Positions 16,427 through 24,837 of a DNA stretch of 50,389 nucleotides are shown here, piece by piece. The translations under genes and the position numbers were made by a program. Origin of the DNA: an uncultured Eubacteriales bacterium (GTDB taxonomy: Bacteria > Bacillota > Clostridia > Oscillospirales > Oscillospiraceae). The stretch spans positions 1-50,389 of the forward strand of contig USIH01000001.1 of NCBI GenBank assembly GCA_900554705.1, in the 5' to 3' direction. Position 1 is the first letter of the stretch; every line of letters starts with the position of its first letter. The notes beneath the pieces are model-generated. The model saw only the letters and a program-made list of their open reading frames with translations, made no database searches and was not told where the DNA came from.

Positions 16427-16791
16427 TCGTCGATCGCCTCCAGCTCCACACGGAGCATTCCCAGCTCGCAGACAGAAGCGGCAACGTAGAACTCATCAAA
16501 GTATGCGCCGCCGCTTTTGCTGCTGATGCGTATGCGTGTGCCCTTCTCCGGCTGCTTGCCTCCGAGGTCTTCAATGCGGCAGTGCAGCACGGCGGTCACA
16601 AGGTACAGCCCCTGTGCATGGTCGGACTCTCTCCGTCCGCTGCGCTCCTTCTCCTTCAGACCAGAAAGGACGATCGGAATATCCGGAAACGTATCTCCGT
16701 CATAGATCACGGTGCGCAGCTCCGCAAACTCCGCCGCATTGAGGAAAACGCTTGCGTTGTCCTGCGCCACCATATCCTTAAAGCCGCTCAT
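16423..16791 (-). CDS. Head-tail joining-like protein
   Basis: 122 residues taking ATG 16791, four bases after the preceding stop. The N-terminus MSGFKDMVAQDNASVFLNAAEFAEL is typical of small head completion proteins in which FLN(A/P)EEFA recurs, and a beta-rich body with RIRISSKSGGAYFDEFYV follows. It probably corresponds to lambda FII-type joining proteins. A longer frame exists upstream but is arginine-rich and overlaps the neighbouring gene. Confidence 0.65.
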   Translation of the reverse strand: MSGFKDMVAQDNASVFLNAAEFAELRTVIYDGDTFPDIPIVLSGLKEKERSGRRESDHAQGLYLVTAVLHCRIEDLGGKQPEKGTRIRISSKSGGAYFDEFYVAASVCELGMLRVELEAIDE

Positions 16792-16795
16792 GCGC

Positions 16796-17242
16796 TCAAA
16801 CGACCGGATCGAGCACACCGACGTCGGGCTGGGATTCGACCGCAAGCGCCGCACGCTGCGCCTCGGAGATCGCAAGGGCGATCTCTGCCTTTGAGCGCAT
16901 CTTCCTGACGTTCAGCCCGAAGTCCGCCGCCAGCGCTCTCAGCTCGTCCATTTTCATGGCAAGCAGATCCGCCTCGCTCAGGAGCGCCGTTTCCTCGCCC
17001 TCTGCGGCGATTTCGCCGTCGACGGTGTCGACGCCCCGCTCGGTCGCGCTTGTATCGCTGCTGCCTGTTGCAACACCCGCTGCGCTGCTCTGCTCGGCAA
17101 GCTCGGCGACGCCCAGCGCGATCAAGCGGCTTGCCTCTGCCTCGGGAACGTCGCAGCAGCTCCCGCGCTCAATGGGGATCGGGTGTACGGCGCCGTCCGG
17201 ATGATAGCCGTAGGTGCCGCAAATGATCTTGATGCTGACCAT
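16796..17242 (-). CDS. Head completion-like protein with SAP/HeH-like motif
   Basis: 148 residues from ATG 17242 behind AAAGGAGC. The first 50 residues (IICGTYGYHPDGAVHPIPI then DVPEAEASRLIALGVAEL) are a common phage head-region beta domain. A low-complexity Ser/Thr/Ala/Glu linker follows. Residues about 90-120, LLAMKMDELRALAADFGL then RSKAEIALAI, look like a helix-extended-helix/SAP-type DNA-binding motif. It may contact DNA or the neck; function is inferred from position after the capsid gene (lambda FI-like). Confidence 0.6.
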   Translation of the reverse strand: MVSIKIICGTYGYHPDGAVHPIPIERGSCCDVPEAEASRLIALGVAELAEQSSAAGVATGSSDTSATERGVDTVDGEIAAEGEETALLSEADLLAMKMDELRALAADFGLNVRKMRSKAEIALAISEAQRAALAVESQPDVGVLDPVV

Positions 17243-17264
17243 ACCGGATGCTCCTTTCTGCCGC

Positions 17265-18335
17265 TTATACCACGTTGGCGGCGTAGATATACGGGCAGTA
17301 GTTGTGCGGAGCGGCCAGGGGACGTGCGCCGAGGCGGAGTTTGCGGGTGTCGGCGTCCTGGTTCAGAGAGAACTTGGGCACGCGGATCTTCGCATAGGAT
17401 TCGAAGTCCGTCGCGCCGTAATCAATCTGCGTGATCTGACCGTACATCAGGTGGCCGCAGGCGGGCGCGGTGACCATGGCGGCGGTGGCGGGGAAATACC
17501 GCTGTTCCGTGCCGCTGTCGTCGACATAGGTTTCGTCGACGGAGATCAGGTTCAGCTTGAAGCCGCCGAAGTTCAGCGTGCCCATGTAGACCACGCCGTC
17601 GTAGCGGCTCAGTTCCTGTTCGACCGTTCCGATGATGATGCCGCTGTTGCGGTCGAGGAGCTTCTGCACCTTCTCCATGCCGAGAATGGCGTCGGCAACA
17701 TCGGAGCCGACTACCAGATCGACAGCACGCAGGCCGCGCTTGGAGAGCTTGCGGCACATCGTCTTAACGTCGCCGAAGAAATCGCCGCCCGTGGCGTCCC
17801 ACTTCGCGGCGACGGTGTAAGTATGGTCGCTGGCGTCGTCGTAGAACTTTACGAACAGCTTCTCGCCCTCGGTCTTGTCGTCGACGTAGGTCTGCATGGT
17901 GCAGGCGTTGTTGATCATGGTCTGTGCGCACATCCATTCCTCACGGCGGACGATTCGGCGATCCATATCCGTCAGGTCGTCGAGCTGGAGCCGCGCCGCG
18001 CGCTGTGCGGGCGTGCTGGCGGCATAGATCGCCTCGCCGAAGCCGCGCTTGCGCAGGTCGTCGAGCGTCAGCAGACGGGACGGCGCGATAAATGCAGGCT
18101 GGTATTCGTGGATCGCGTAGCCGCGGCGTTCCATGGGAATATCGCCCGCGCGTGCGGAGACGAATGCGGCCATCTTGCGGTCACCCTTGCGGTATTCGGT
18201 CAGTACCTTATCAGATGCAAAGATGTCCCCCGCGCCGGTGGGGAAATAGCGATCCTTGAAAAACGTCTGCTGCGGCACGATCTCTTCCGCGATCGCCATC
18301 AGCACATAGGTATCAAAAAAATTCAGTTCGGGCAT
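17265..18335 (-). CDS. Major capsid protein, lambda gpE type
   Basis: 356 residues from ATG 18335 behind TAAGGAGGTAAAACA. The N-terminus MPELNFFDTYVLMAIAEEI and later VPMERRGYAIHEYQP-like segment, DMDRRIVRREEWMCAQTMINN, and the C-terminal KLRLGARPLAAPHNYCPYIYA are characteristic of the GpE family (HK97 fold without an N-terminal delta domain). With the D-like decoration protein and C-like protease it forms a complete lambda-type head. Confidence 0.9.
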   Translation of the reverse strand: MPELNFFDTYVLMAIAEEIVPQQTFFKDRYFPTGAGDIFASDKVLTEYRKGDRKMAAFVSARAGDIPMERRGYAIHEYQPAFIAPSRLLTLDDLRKRGFGEAIYAASTPAQRAARLQLDDLTDMDRRIVRREEWMCAQTMINNACTMQTYVDDKTEGEKLFVKFYDDASDHTYTVAAKWDATGGDFFGDVKTMCRKLSKRGLRAVDLVVGSDVADAILGMEKVQKLLDRNSGIIIGTVEQELSRYDGVVYMGTLNFGGFKLNLISVDETYVDDSGTEQRYFPATAAMVTAPACGHLMYGQITQIDYGATDFESYAKIRVPKFSLNQDADTRKLRLGARPLAAPHNYCPYIYAANVV

Positions 18336-18347
18336 TGTTTTACCTCC

Positions 18348-18752
18348 TTAGAGCGCAGCGGCGGCAGCCTTGAAGACGATGCCGCGCATACGCAGATTGT
18401 CCTTGTCACCGTCCGTGATACTGTAGCCGGAGGCGACGCTCACCTTGTCAGGGTCGAAGCAGCCGGCAGTGTAGACCGCCGTCTTTTCGTCGGCGGCAGT
18501 GCCGACCTCCACGTCGTCGCACAGGATGCAGTCGGGGGTGAGCGTTTCGTTGTTTGCCGCAGTGGTGCCGAGAACGACGAGCTTGCCGTCTCCGGCCGTT
18601 CCGGAGGACTTGGCAAGGATCGTGCCGCGCGTGAGCGTTGCGGCGGCGGTCAGCTTGCGGATCGTGCCGCCGCGTACCTCGGCAGCGGGCTTGATGTCGG
18701 TGATAAGCCCGTCAAGGCTCATTTCGCCGATTTTCTTACTCAGTTCCGTCAT
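18348..18752 (-). CDS. Head decoration protein, lambda gpD type
   Basis: 134 residues from ATG 18752 behind AAAAGGAGGAATAATCT. TAAATLTRGTILAKSSG, GDGKLVVLG, PDCILCDDVEVG and TAVYTAGCFDPDKV make up the usual beta-tulip pattern. It should bind as trimers to the expanded capsid and stabilise it. It is located between protease/scaffold and capsid genes as in lambda. Confidence 0.88.
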   Translation of the reverse strand: MTELSKKIGEMSLDGLITDIKPAAEVRGGTIRKLTAAATLTRGTILAKSSGTAGDGKLVVLGTTAANNETLTPDCILCDDVEVGTAADEKTAVYTAGCFDPDKVSVASGYSITDGDKDNLRMRGIVFKAAAAAL

Positions 18753-18755
18753 AGA

Positions 18756-19172
18756 TTATTCCTCCTTTTTCTTCCCAAGCAGGTCCGCGACCACGCTTTT
18801 GGCAGTGTGCATACGGGCTTCGGGGCTGTTATCGTCCTTTTCTTCCCGCGCAGGGGCTGCGGGGACCTTTGCCGCGCCGGATGCCGATGCGTCGGCCTTC
18901 AGGTCGGCAAGAAACCTGTTGCCCTGCTTTACAGAGGCCTTCGCGGCCTCCATCAGCAGCTCGGCGGCGGTAGAGGGCTTATCGCCATATTTGGCCTGCT
19001 GCACGGCGGTCGGATCGAGCAGCGCGGAAATCTCGTCGATATCCCGCATACGGTCGCGCTCCGCTCGGATCGCGGCATTCACCGCGTCGGTGTGATCGAC
19101 GGAGGCGCGGACCGCAGCCTCCGCCTGGGCGATCTCGTCCGGGTATGTTGCCCGGAGCTCTTCTAAAGTCAT
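18756..19172 (-). CDS. Nested scaffolding protein (Nu3-like), in frame inside the protease gene
   Basis: 138 residues starting at ATG 19172 in the same frame as the protease. A perfect AAAGGAGG lies seven bases upstream of this internal ATG, inside coding sequence, which is hard to explain except as a second start. The product (MTLEELRATYPDEIAQAEAA...) is almost wholly helical and ends in KSVVADLLGKKKEE, a basic tail expected to bind capsid protein. This is the lambda C/Nu3 layout. Confidence 0.82.
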   Translation of the reverse strand: MTLEELRATYPDEIAQAEAAVRASVDHTDAVNAAIRAERDRMRDIDEISALLDPTAVQQAKYGDKPSTAAELLMEAAKASVKQGNRFLADLKADASASGAAKVPAAPAREEKDDNSPEARMHTAKSVVADLLGKKKEE

Positions 19173-19961
19173 AGGACTTCCTCCTTTGTTGCCGGTGACC
19201 TCCGGCTGATTTGTATTTGCCTCAACCGAGGCAGGGACCTCGGGTGTGACCGTTGGAATGGAGTCCGGGGCGAACATCCCCGGTACAAGGTGGATCTGCT
19301 TACCACGCACAAACAAGCTGCGCCCGTCTGCGCTGGCAGCAATGTTGGTCGGCTCAGCGTCCTCGATCAATTCATCAGCAAAGCCTTTTTCGATGGCTTC
19401 TTTGCCTGTCATATAGGTCGTGTCGGCCATCATGTGCATGATGATCGCGTCGGACAGGCCTGTTTTTCGCTTGTAGATTTCCACCTGCATTTTATCCCAT
19501 GCATCCTGCTGTTCGGCTTGCTCGCGCAGCTCGTCGGCGTTGTAGCAGCCCCAGAGGTGCACCCAGCATTTATGGATCATGATCAGGCTCGAGGGATTTA
19601 CCCGCACGGTGTCGCAGGCGCACATGATGAGGCTGCCGCCGCTCATTGCCACGCCGTCGACGATGCAGGTAAGCTTTGCGCCTTTTCGCGCAAGCTCCCG
19701 CAGGCGGTTGTGGATCATGTTGGACACTCCGGCGTCGCCGCCGTAGCTGTTCATGCGGATGGTGATGCTCTTACAGTCGGAGATCTGCTTCAGATCTTCC
19801 AGAAACTCCGACAGCAGGATAAACTGTCCCTCGATCGGCTCGCCCCACCAGTCCGTGGGCTGCTGCTCGTAAATGTCGCCGTACATCGTGATCTCGGCGG
19901 AAGTGTCGTTCACCGCCGCCATCGTGTAGACGCTTTTCTTGATTGCTGTCTTGGTGCTCAT
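18756..19961 (-). CDS. Head maturation protease with C-terminal scaffold (lambda C/Nu3 type)
   Basis: 401 residues from ATG 19961 behind GAGGAGAATTGAA. The ClpP/S49-like domain spans about residues 20-215: RMNSYGGDAG, GVAMSGGSLIM with nucleophile Ser107, and MIHKCW with His130, then MTGKEAIEKGFADELI. The last ~140 residues are helical and charged, a scaffolding domain. That domain is also translated alone from an internal start (see next entry). The protease should clip scaffold and portal during prohead maturation. Confidence 0.9.
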   Translation of the reverse strand: MSTKTAIKKSVYTMAAVNDTSAEITMYGDIYEQQPTDWWGEPIEGQFILLSEFLEDLKQISDCKSITIRMNSYGGDAGVSNMIHNRLRELARKGAKLTCIVDGVAMSGGSLIMCACDTVRVNPSSLIMIHKCWVHLWGCYNADELREQAEQQDAWDKMQVEIYKRKTGLSDAIIMHMMADTTYMTGKEAIEKGFADELIEDAEPTNIAASADGRSLFVRGKQIHLVPGMFAPDSIPTVTPEVPASVEANTNQPEVTGNKGGSPMTLEELRATYPDEIAQAEAAVRASVDHTDAVNAAIRAERDRMRDIDEISALLDPTAVQQAKYGDKPSTAAELLMEAAKASVKQGNRFLADLKADASASGAAKVPAAPAREEKDDNSPEARMHTAKSVVADLLGKKKEE

Positions 19962-19962
19962 T

Positions 19963-21582
19963 TCAATTCTCCTCGCTTCCTTGATCAATTTTTTCCGCGC
20001 CATCGGCAAGCGTGGCCACGCAGCCGCCTCCGGCGTCGCGCAGCAGCTCGTTCTCCCGCTTGAGCTGCTCCACATTGGCCTCCCAGTCGCCGCCGCCCAT
20101 TTCGCGTGTGACCTGATCGTGCGACTTAATCGCGTGATCCGTGAGCAATACGGAGGCTTTTGCTTCCTTCAGCGGATCAAGCTGGCCTTGGATCGGGCCG
20201 ATCCACTTTGCTCTGCACCATGCCTCGCGGATCAGCGGATCGCTGAAAAAGCCGGGTGCGTTGATACGCCCCAGCGCTACCGCCTCCGAAAGAAACAGCT
20301 CATATACCGGCTGACAGAAATCGTCGGCAAACCATCGGCGGCGCATTTTGAACGCTTCCCATGCCTCCAGCAGTGCGCCGCGGCTGGCGGAATAGCTGGA
20401 ATTAAATTCCTTTACCAGCACATCGTAGGGCAGTTCCAGCGCCGAGCCGACCAGCCGACACAGGGTTTTCACGAATGACTCAAAGCCCGATGTTGGAATG
20501 TTGGGATTGCCGAACTGCACCTTTTCGCCAGGTGCCAGATGCGTCACCGTGCCCGGCCCCATTTCGTATTCGTTCCCGTCGTTCGAGATGTTTGCGGCGG
20601 ACGCGCCAAGCCCGCCGTCCTGCATGGACGCACCGGCGATATCGCCTGCGCCGACCTCGTTAAAAGGCGTCTCGGACGGATCTGTCGCAGTTTCGATCCA
20701 CGCCGTGAAAAAGGATTGCACCAGCGCGGCCATCAGCTCCGACTCCGTGTATCTGCGCAGCTGCAGGAGCGGTTCGATCACCGGCGACAGATACGGGACA
20801 CCGCGATACTGATCCGGTCGCTCAGCGTCCATGATGTGCAGAATGTTCGGCAGTCCCGTGCGCTCGCCGTATGCGGCAACGCGCGTCCACTCCTGCTTCT
20901 CTGCCGAGAGCTGTCCGGGGTAAATGCTGCTGATGTAATACGCGGCGACGCGGCCGCTCTCGTCCACCTCCACGCCGTCATAAATTTTGTGCCCCGCGCC
21001 CGGATGCCCTTCCGGCACGCGCCCCTCCGTAACCCCGCCGAGCACAGCGCCGCCGCAGAAGGGCGCGGGCGTGGAAACACGGTCGGCCTCAATGATGTGC
21101 AGCCGCAGGCCGTACGGGTTCAGCGGCGTTGCGGATCCGTGCTTAATCAGCACAAATACATCGCCGGACAGCAGCCACGATTTCATCACAAGCTGCTGCA
21201 AGCTCTCAAAGGTGTTCAGCCCCAGTGCGTCGCAATTCTGCTTCTTCGCCCACAGGGAAAATTCAGCCTCCGTATTGTGCTGCCAGTCCTTCACCGCGTC
21301 GGGCGTCATGCCGAGCATATCGCAGTCGACCGTAGAACGAAGCGCCAACCCCGTGCCGATCACCTTCGTGCGGTTCGTGTTGATCGCAGACGTAGCCACC
21401 GGCGACGCCATGTAAAGCATCCGCGCCCGCTGCCGCAGGATGCTGTTGTTGCGGTTGATATCTTCGCTGGGTGCGCCGCTGGCCGGAATAAAGCCTCGCA
21501 ATGCGCGGCGGGTTACGCTCGCGCCTGCCTCGCTGTAGCCCTTGGCCTGTGGGGCACGCTGTGTATTTTTGTCGTCCTTCAT
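19963..21582 (-). CDS. Portal protein, lambda GpB type
   Basis: 539 residues from ATG 21582 behind GGAGGCGGGAGAC. DINRNNSILRQRARMLYMASPVATSAI at about 40-65 is diagnostic for the lambda portal family, as are KVIGTGL, GDVFVL, ILHIMDAERPDQYRGVPYLSPVI and SSYSASRGALLEAWEAF. It should form the dodecameric ring through which DNA enters. The C-terminus is acidic and glutamate-rich. One base separates it from the protease start. Confidence 0.93.
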   Translation of the reverse strand: MKDDKNTQRAPQAKGYSEAGASVTRRALRGFIPASGAPSEDINRNNSILRQRARMLYMASPVATSAINTNRTKVIGTGLALRSTVDCDMLGMTPDAVKDWQHNTEAEFSLWAKKQNCDALGLNTFESLQQLVMKSWLLSGDVFVLIKHGSATPLNPYGLRLHIIEADRVSTPAPFCGGAVLGGVTEGRVPEGHPGAGHKIYDGVEVDESGRVAAYYISSIYPGQLSAEKQEWTRVAAYGERTGLPNILHIMDAERPDQYRGVPYLSPVIEPLLQLRRYTESELMAALVQSFFTAWIETATDPSETPFNEVGAGDIAGASMQDGGLGASAANISNDGNEYEMGPGTVTHLAPGEKVQFGNPNIPTSGFESFVKTLCRLVGSALELPYDVLVKEFNSSYSASRGALLEAWEAFKMRRRWFADDFCQPVYELFLSEAVALGRINAPGFFSDPLIREAWCRAKWIGPIQGQLDPLKEAKASVLLTDHAIKSHDQVTREMGGGDWEANVEQLKRENELLRDAGGGCVATLADGAEKIDQGSEEN

Positions 21583-21601
21583 GTCTGTCTCCCGCCTCCA
21601 A

Positions 21602-21859
21602 TCACCAGTCGCGCGGGATCACGCCCACGGCCTTACGGCGCGTTTTCCCGTTCAGCTCGGCCGTCAGCGCATCGATCTCGCTTTCCGCCGACTTGATCTC
21701 CTTCGACAGTGCGGGGAGATCAAACCGCGTCAGCTCTCTGTCGTCGATCGTATAGGATTTCACGCCGCCGTCGACCAGCGCCGTGTAGGCAGCATAGAGT
21801 TTTTCGAGCGCTTTTTCCCGAAAAGCAAGACGCCGCTCCAATGTGGTTTTGCTCGCCAT
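21602..21859 (-). CDS. gpW/DUF6148-type head-tail joining protein
   Basis: 85 residues from ATG 21859 behind GGTAGGTGCAATC. It lies between terminase and portal, the position of lambda gpW. The pattern KSYTIDDRELTRFDLPALSKEI is typical of the small family I know as DUF6148/gpW-like. It should help attach tail to head after packaging. Almost all helix except the central beta hairpin. Confidence 0.75.
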   Translation of the reverse strand: MASKTTLERRLAFREKALEKLYAAYTALVDGGVKSYTIDDRELTRFDLPALSKEIKSAESEIDALTAELNGKTRRKAVGVIPRDW

Positions 21860-21867
21860 GATTGCAC

Positions 21868-23829
21868 CTACCAGTCGTCATAGAATTTTGCTGTTTTCTG
21901 CTTGCCGCTCCTCTTCGCAGGATGCGGCGCAGGGGCTGTTGCAACACCCGTAGCCGCATTTTTCCCGCCTGCCGCCTTTAGCTGCCTGTCGATCTCGTCC
22001 AAGTTCTTAGGGAGCGCCTTAAACGCCGCCAGCGCATAGTTGCGGCAGTCGAGCGCTTCGTTGCGTTCGTGTCCGGGGATCTTTTTCCAGATCCACGGCT
22101 GCTTCCTGTTGGGATCGTATATCTTCGTCTCGGACAGCAGGCCGTTGAAGTAGGCCTCACCGTAATCGTCCCGCTTTGGGAAGTGGCAATATTTCGGCCC
22201 CGGACGCTGCACCTTCAGGTTATCCATGATGATCTCCTTGCCGGAGTCGACGCCGAGCTGATACTGCCAGCACATCCCGACCGCGACCTGCCGGACGATG
22301 ATCTTCTGTTTCTTCGGCGGGGCGGTAAACGGCTTGTCCGCACCCGATAGACCCTTGATGCAAAACACCTTCTTCGCCGTCCGTGCCTGACATTGCCGCC
22401 GAACGTCCTGCGTAAAGTGACCGCCCTCGTCTACGAATGACATCGACACGCGCAACCCGACGCCGTTTTCAAATCGCAGCACGCGGTCAAATACCAGCGC
22501 GTCAAGCGCCTGCCATGTTTCTTCATCGTCCGGCCGTCCCATGACAAGCCCTTTTTCAACGCCCCATGTCTCGCCGAATTTTCCGTGACCTACGATCTCG
22601 TATTCCATGCGGTCATCCTGCGTGTCGATACCGGCCGTCAGCACTAATATGCCGTCGGGCAGCTCCGCCGCATACTCCTCGCGCCGCGCAAGCAGGCTGT
22701 CCGGATCCTCCAAGTCGCCGCGATCCTCCCACGCCTCGCCGAAGCAGGTATTGAAAACCACCTGCATCTTTCGGCTGTTGCCGATGGCGTTCAGGTACTT
22801 GATGATGATAGATTTCCATGACGCCCATTGCGAAACAAAGGCATTCAGCCAAAAGGAGCGGCAGCCCAGCTCGTACGCGCCGGGGTTGTCAGCCTCCCAC
22901 CGCGCCGGGGCGCGTTTCATTTCCAGCTCGGACGATACGCCGCCGCAGCCCGAGCAGACGTAATAGTACCGCTCGACCTTATAGGTCGTCTCTCCCGCGA
23001 CGGGTATCTTTTCATACTCGAAGCGGATATCCGCCCATCGGATCTCGTGATACTCTCCGCAGTGCGGACAGCGCGATTTCCAGCGCTCCATCGTTCCGAT
23101 CGCGTATGCCGCTTCGATCGCGCTGGCGTTGTGAATGGTCGGCGTCGATACCTCAACGGCCTTTGCGTTGTAAAAAGTGGTTTGTCTGGCCATTGCCAGA
23201 TCCCACGGATTACCTTCATTGCCTGCGGACAGCGCCCAGCGGTCGCGCTCGTCGCCGAACACATAGCGGATCGGCTTGGACGCCAGCGCGTGTGCCTCGG
23301 TCGAGCCGCACATGGTCAGGATGCCGCCCGGGTATGCCTTCTGCAAGATCGTGTTCTCGCTGTCTCTGCTTTTGGGGTCGCTGACCTTTGCCTTGAGCGT
23401 GGGACAGTCGCGTATCATCGGCGCGATACGCAGCTTTGAATAATCCTTTGCGTCGATCGTGGTAGGGTGGATGAAGAGGATCGAGCCGGGGTCTTCGTCG
23501 ATGATATAGCCGATCGAATTGTTGATAAACTCCGACTTACCTACCTGCGATGCCGCGACAAGCACGATATGCCGCACCTTCGGGTCGGTAAAGGCGTCCA
23601 TCGGCTCACGCAGATACGGCGTGCGCTCATTGCGCCACAGACCCGGTTCTGCGGCCGTCTCCGGCGACAGACGCCGCTTGCGTTCTGCCCACTGTGAAAC
23701 GGTAAGGTCGTCGGGCGGCAGCATTCCGGCCAGCGCTTTTTTCATTGCGCGGTTCAGGCGCCGCGCTGCTTTGCGGCGCTCTATCCGCTGCTGCTCGTCG
23801 GCGTCAAGAAGCTGCTCATTCTTCGTCAT
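21868..23829 (-). CDS. terL: Terminase large subunit, lambda GpA type
   Basis: 653 residues from ATG 23829 behind GGTGGAG; overlaps the small subunit by 14 bases. LTVSQWAERKRRLSPETAAEPG and the Walker A-like SQVGKS at residues 94-99 are typical, as is SILFIHPTTIDAKDYSK. The nuclease half carries LTAGIDTQDDRMEYEIVGHG. It powers DNA translocation and cuts concatemers at cos sites, which predicts cohesive ends. The C-terminus ends in a basic tail for portal docking. Confidence 0.93.
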   Translation of the reverse strand: MTKNEQLLDADEQQRIERRKAARRLNRAMKKALAGMLPPDDLTVSQWAERKRRLSPETAAEPGLWRNERTPYLREPMDAFTDPKVRHIVLVAASQVGKSEFINNSIGYIIDEDPGSILFIHPTTIDAKDYSKLRIAPMIRDCPTLKAKVSDPKSRDSENTILQKAYPGGILTMCGSTEAHALASKPIRYVFGDERDRWALSAGNEGNPWDLAMARQTTFYNAKAVEVSTPTIHNASAIEAAYAIGTMERWKSRCPHCGEYHEIRWADIRFEYEKIPVAGETTYKVERYYYVCSGCGGVSSELEMKRAPARWEADNPGAYELGCRSFWLNAFVSQWASWKSIIIKYLNAIGNSRKMQVVFNTCFGEAWEDRGDLEDPDSLLARREEYAAELPDGILVLTAGIDTQDDRMEYEIVGHGKFGETWGVEKGLVMGRPDDEETWQALDALVFDRVLRFENGVGLRVSMSFVDEGGHFTQDVRRQCQARTAKKVFCIKGLSGADKPFTAPPKKQKIIVRQVAVGMCWQYQLGVDSGKEIIMDNLKVQRPGPKYCHFPKRDDYGEAYFNGLLSETKIYDPNRKQPWIWKKIPGHERNEALDCRNYALAAFKALPKNLDEIDRQLKAAGGKNAATGVATAPAPHPAKRSGKQKTAKFYDDW

Positions 23830-24370
23830 GCCCTGCGCTCCACCCCCGCCTCTCATTTGCCCGCTCGGCATATTTTTCCGGGTCGTAGTGGTAGTTGGCC
23901 AGCTCCCGCATTACGGTATGTATTTCCTTTCGGATGATCTCGGCGGCCTCGGCGGGCGTATTTACCGCCGCAACGTCGACGGACAGGCGGCCGGGCAGAG
24001 CCAAAAAGGCAGCGCGCACCGTGTAGATCAAGTCCGTGGTGAACGCTTCTACGTCTTCTGCACGGTGCAGCTTACCCTTCAGCTCGTCTGCCTCCATCTT
24101 TGCGATTGCGGCCTTTGACGTCTTCAACGATACCTCAGCAGCGCGTTTTGCCTTTTCTATCTTTTCTTCGTCTTTACTCATCTGCGGCTTTGAAAGAAAA
24201 TTGATATATCGCTGAACAGCATCGCCGAGCTGAAAATACCCGCGCCGTACCGGCACGATCGTCCCGTCCTGCGCCATCTGCTGGACGCGCCTTGCCGTAA
24301 TGCCGAGGATCGCCGCCAGTTCGGTCGTCGTAACCTCGGCGTCGGCATTGATTTTCGAATGTTCAGCCAT
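23816..24370 (-). CDS. terS: Terminase small subunit, Nu1-like
   Basis: 184 residues from ATG 24370 behind GAAAGGAGCTTGCT; the frame stays open further upstream but there it crosses direct repeats. TTTELAAILGITARRVQQMAQDGTIVP is a winged helix-turn-helix (residues about 13-40), then GYFQLGDAVQRYINFL and a central coiled coil EEKIEKAKRAAEVSLKTSK, matching lambda Nu1. It should bind the cos region that lies just upstream and recruit the large subunit. Confidence 0.85.
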   Translation of the reverse strand: MAEHSKINADAEVTTTELAAILGITARRVQQMAQDGTIVPVRRGYFQLGDAVQRYINFLSKPQMSKDEEKIEKAKRAAEVSLKTSKAAIAKMEADELKGKLHRAEDVEAFTTDLIYTVRAAFLALPGRLSVDVAAVNTPAEAAEIIRKEIHTVMRELANYHYDPEKYAERANERRGWSAGHDEE

Positions 24371-24421
24371 ATAGCAAGCTCCTTTCACTGTTATTGACGC
24401 TTCGCGACGCGCCGAAAACGC

Positions 24422-24472
24422 CCGCTGCATTTTCGCAGCACATTGAACGCGTCCGCTGCATTTTCGCAGCAC
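24422..24472. repeat. Two 20-bp direct repeats, candidate terminase-binding sites
   Basis: CCGCTGCATTTTCGCAGCAC occurs at 24422-24441 and again at 24453-24472, 31 bases apart (three helical turns). Each copy is itself an inverted repeat, GCTGC/GCAGC around six bases. Helically phased copies next to the small terminase gene resemble lambda cosB R sites. A further GCTGCAC and CGCAGCG lie just downstream. Confidence 0.65.
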
Positions 24473-24546
24473 CGCGCCGCAGAGCTGCACCGCAGCGCGG
24501 CACTCACATAGCGGCTTTGAGGGCTCACCGGAATTGCACCGGAGCA

Positions 24547-24561
24547 CCCGCGTCGCGCGGG
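24547..24561. other. Perfect GC hairpin in the putative cos region
   Basis: CCCGCG TCG CGCGGG, six pairs with a three-base loop. No U-run follows on either strand, so it is not an obvious terminator. It could be part of the nick site or of an IHF-like bend; no direct evidence. Confidence 0.4.
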
Positions 24562-24601
24562 CGTGACCCTTACCCTCTTGTGATCATATAAAAGGAGAGC
24601 A

Positions 24602-24631
24602 AAACGCACGGTATGCCTCACCCGTGCGTTT
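24602..24631 (-). terminator. Terminator-like hairpin before the terminase genes
   Basis: AAACGCACGG at 24602-24611 pairs perfectly with CCGTGCGTTT at 24622-24631. On the minus strand the stem is followed by TGC then CTCTCCTTTTAT, so termination would be partial. It would separate the ParB/PAPS cassette transcript from the head operon. Confidence 0.55.
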
Positions 24632-24643
24632 CAGAAAGTATCG

Positions 24644-24661
24644 CGCAAACATGAGTTTGCG
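24644..24661. other. Second hairpin, CGCAAAC/GTTTGCG
   Basis: Seven perfect pairs around ATGA, 12 bases from the terminator-like hairpin. It may be an RNA element or an operator; it overlaps no supported gene. Confidence 0.45.
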
Positions 24662-24837
24662 ACGCCGTATCGAAATGAACCGAAATCCAATCCGGAAGCG
24701 CCGCTCCCTGCGCTGCTCGACGCTGACTGTGCCGTCGCGTGCCGCTCTCTGCGCCGGTTGCCTTTGCTTCCGGTGTGGATTTCCTTCCTGTGTATAGTGC
24801 TGATCTTGCCGTTGATTTAGGTATCGGCCTCGGGGTT

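Noticed and set aside
17214..19166. 650-codon plus-strand open frame
   Set aside because: Antisense to capsid, decoration and scaffold genes, which are clearly identified; no recognisable domain.
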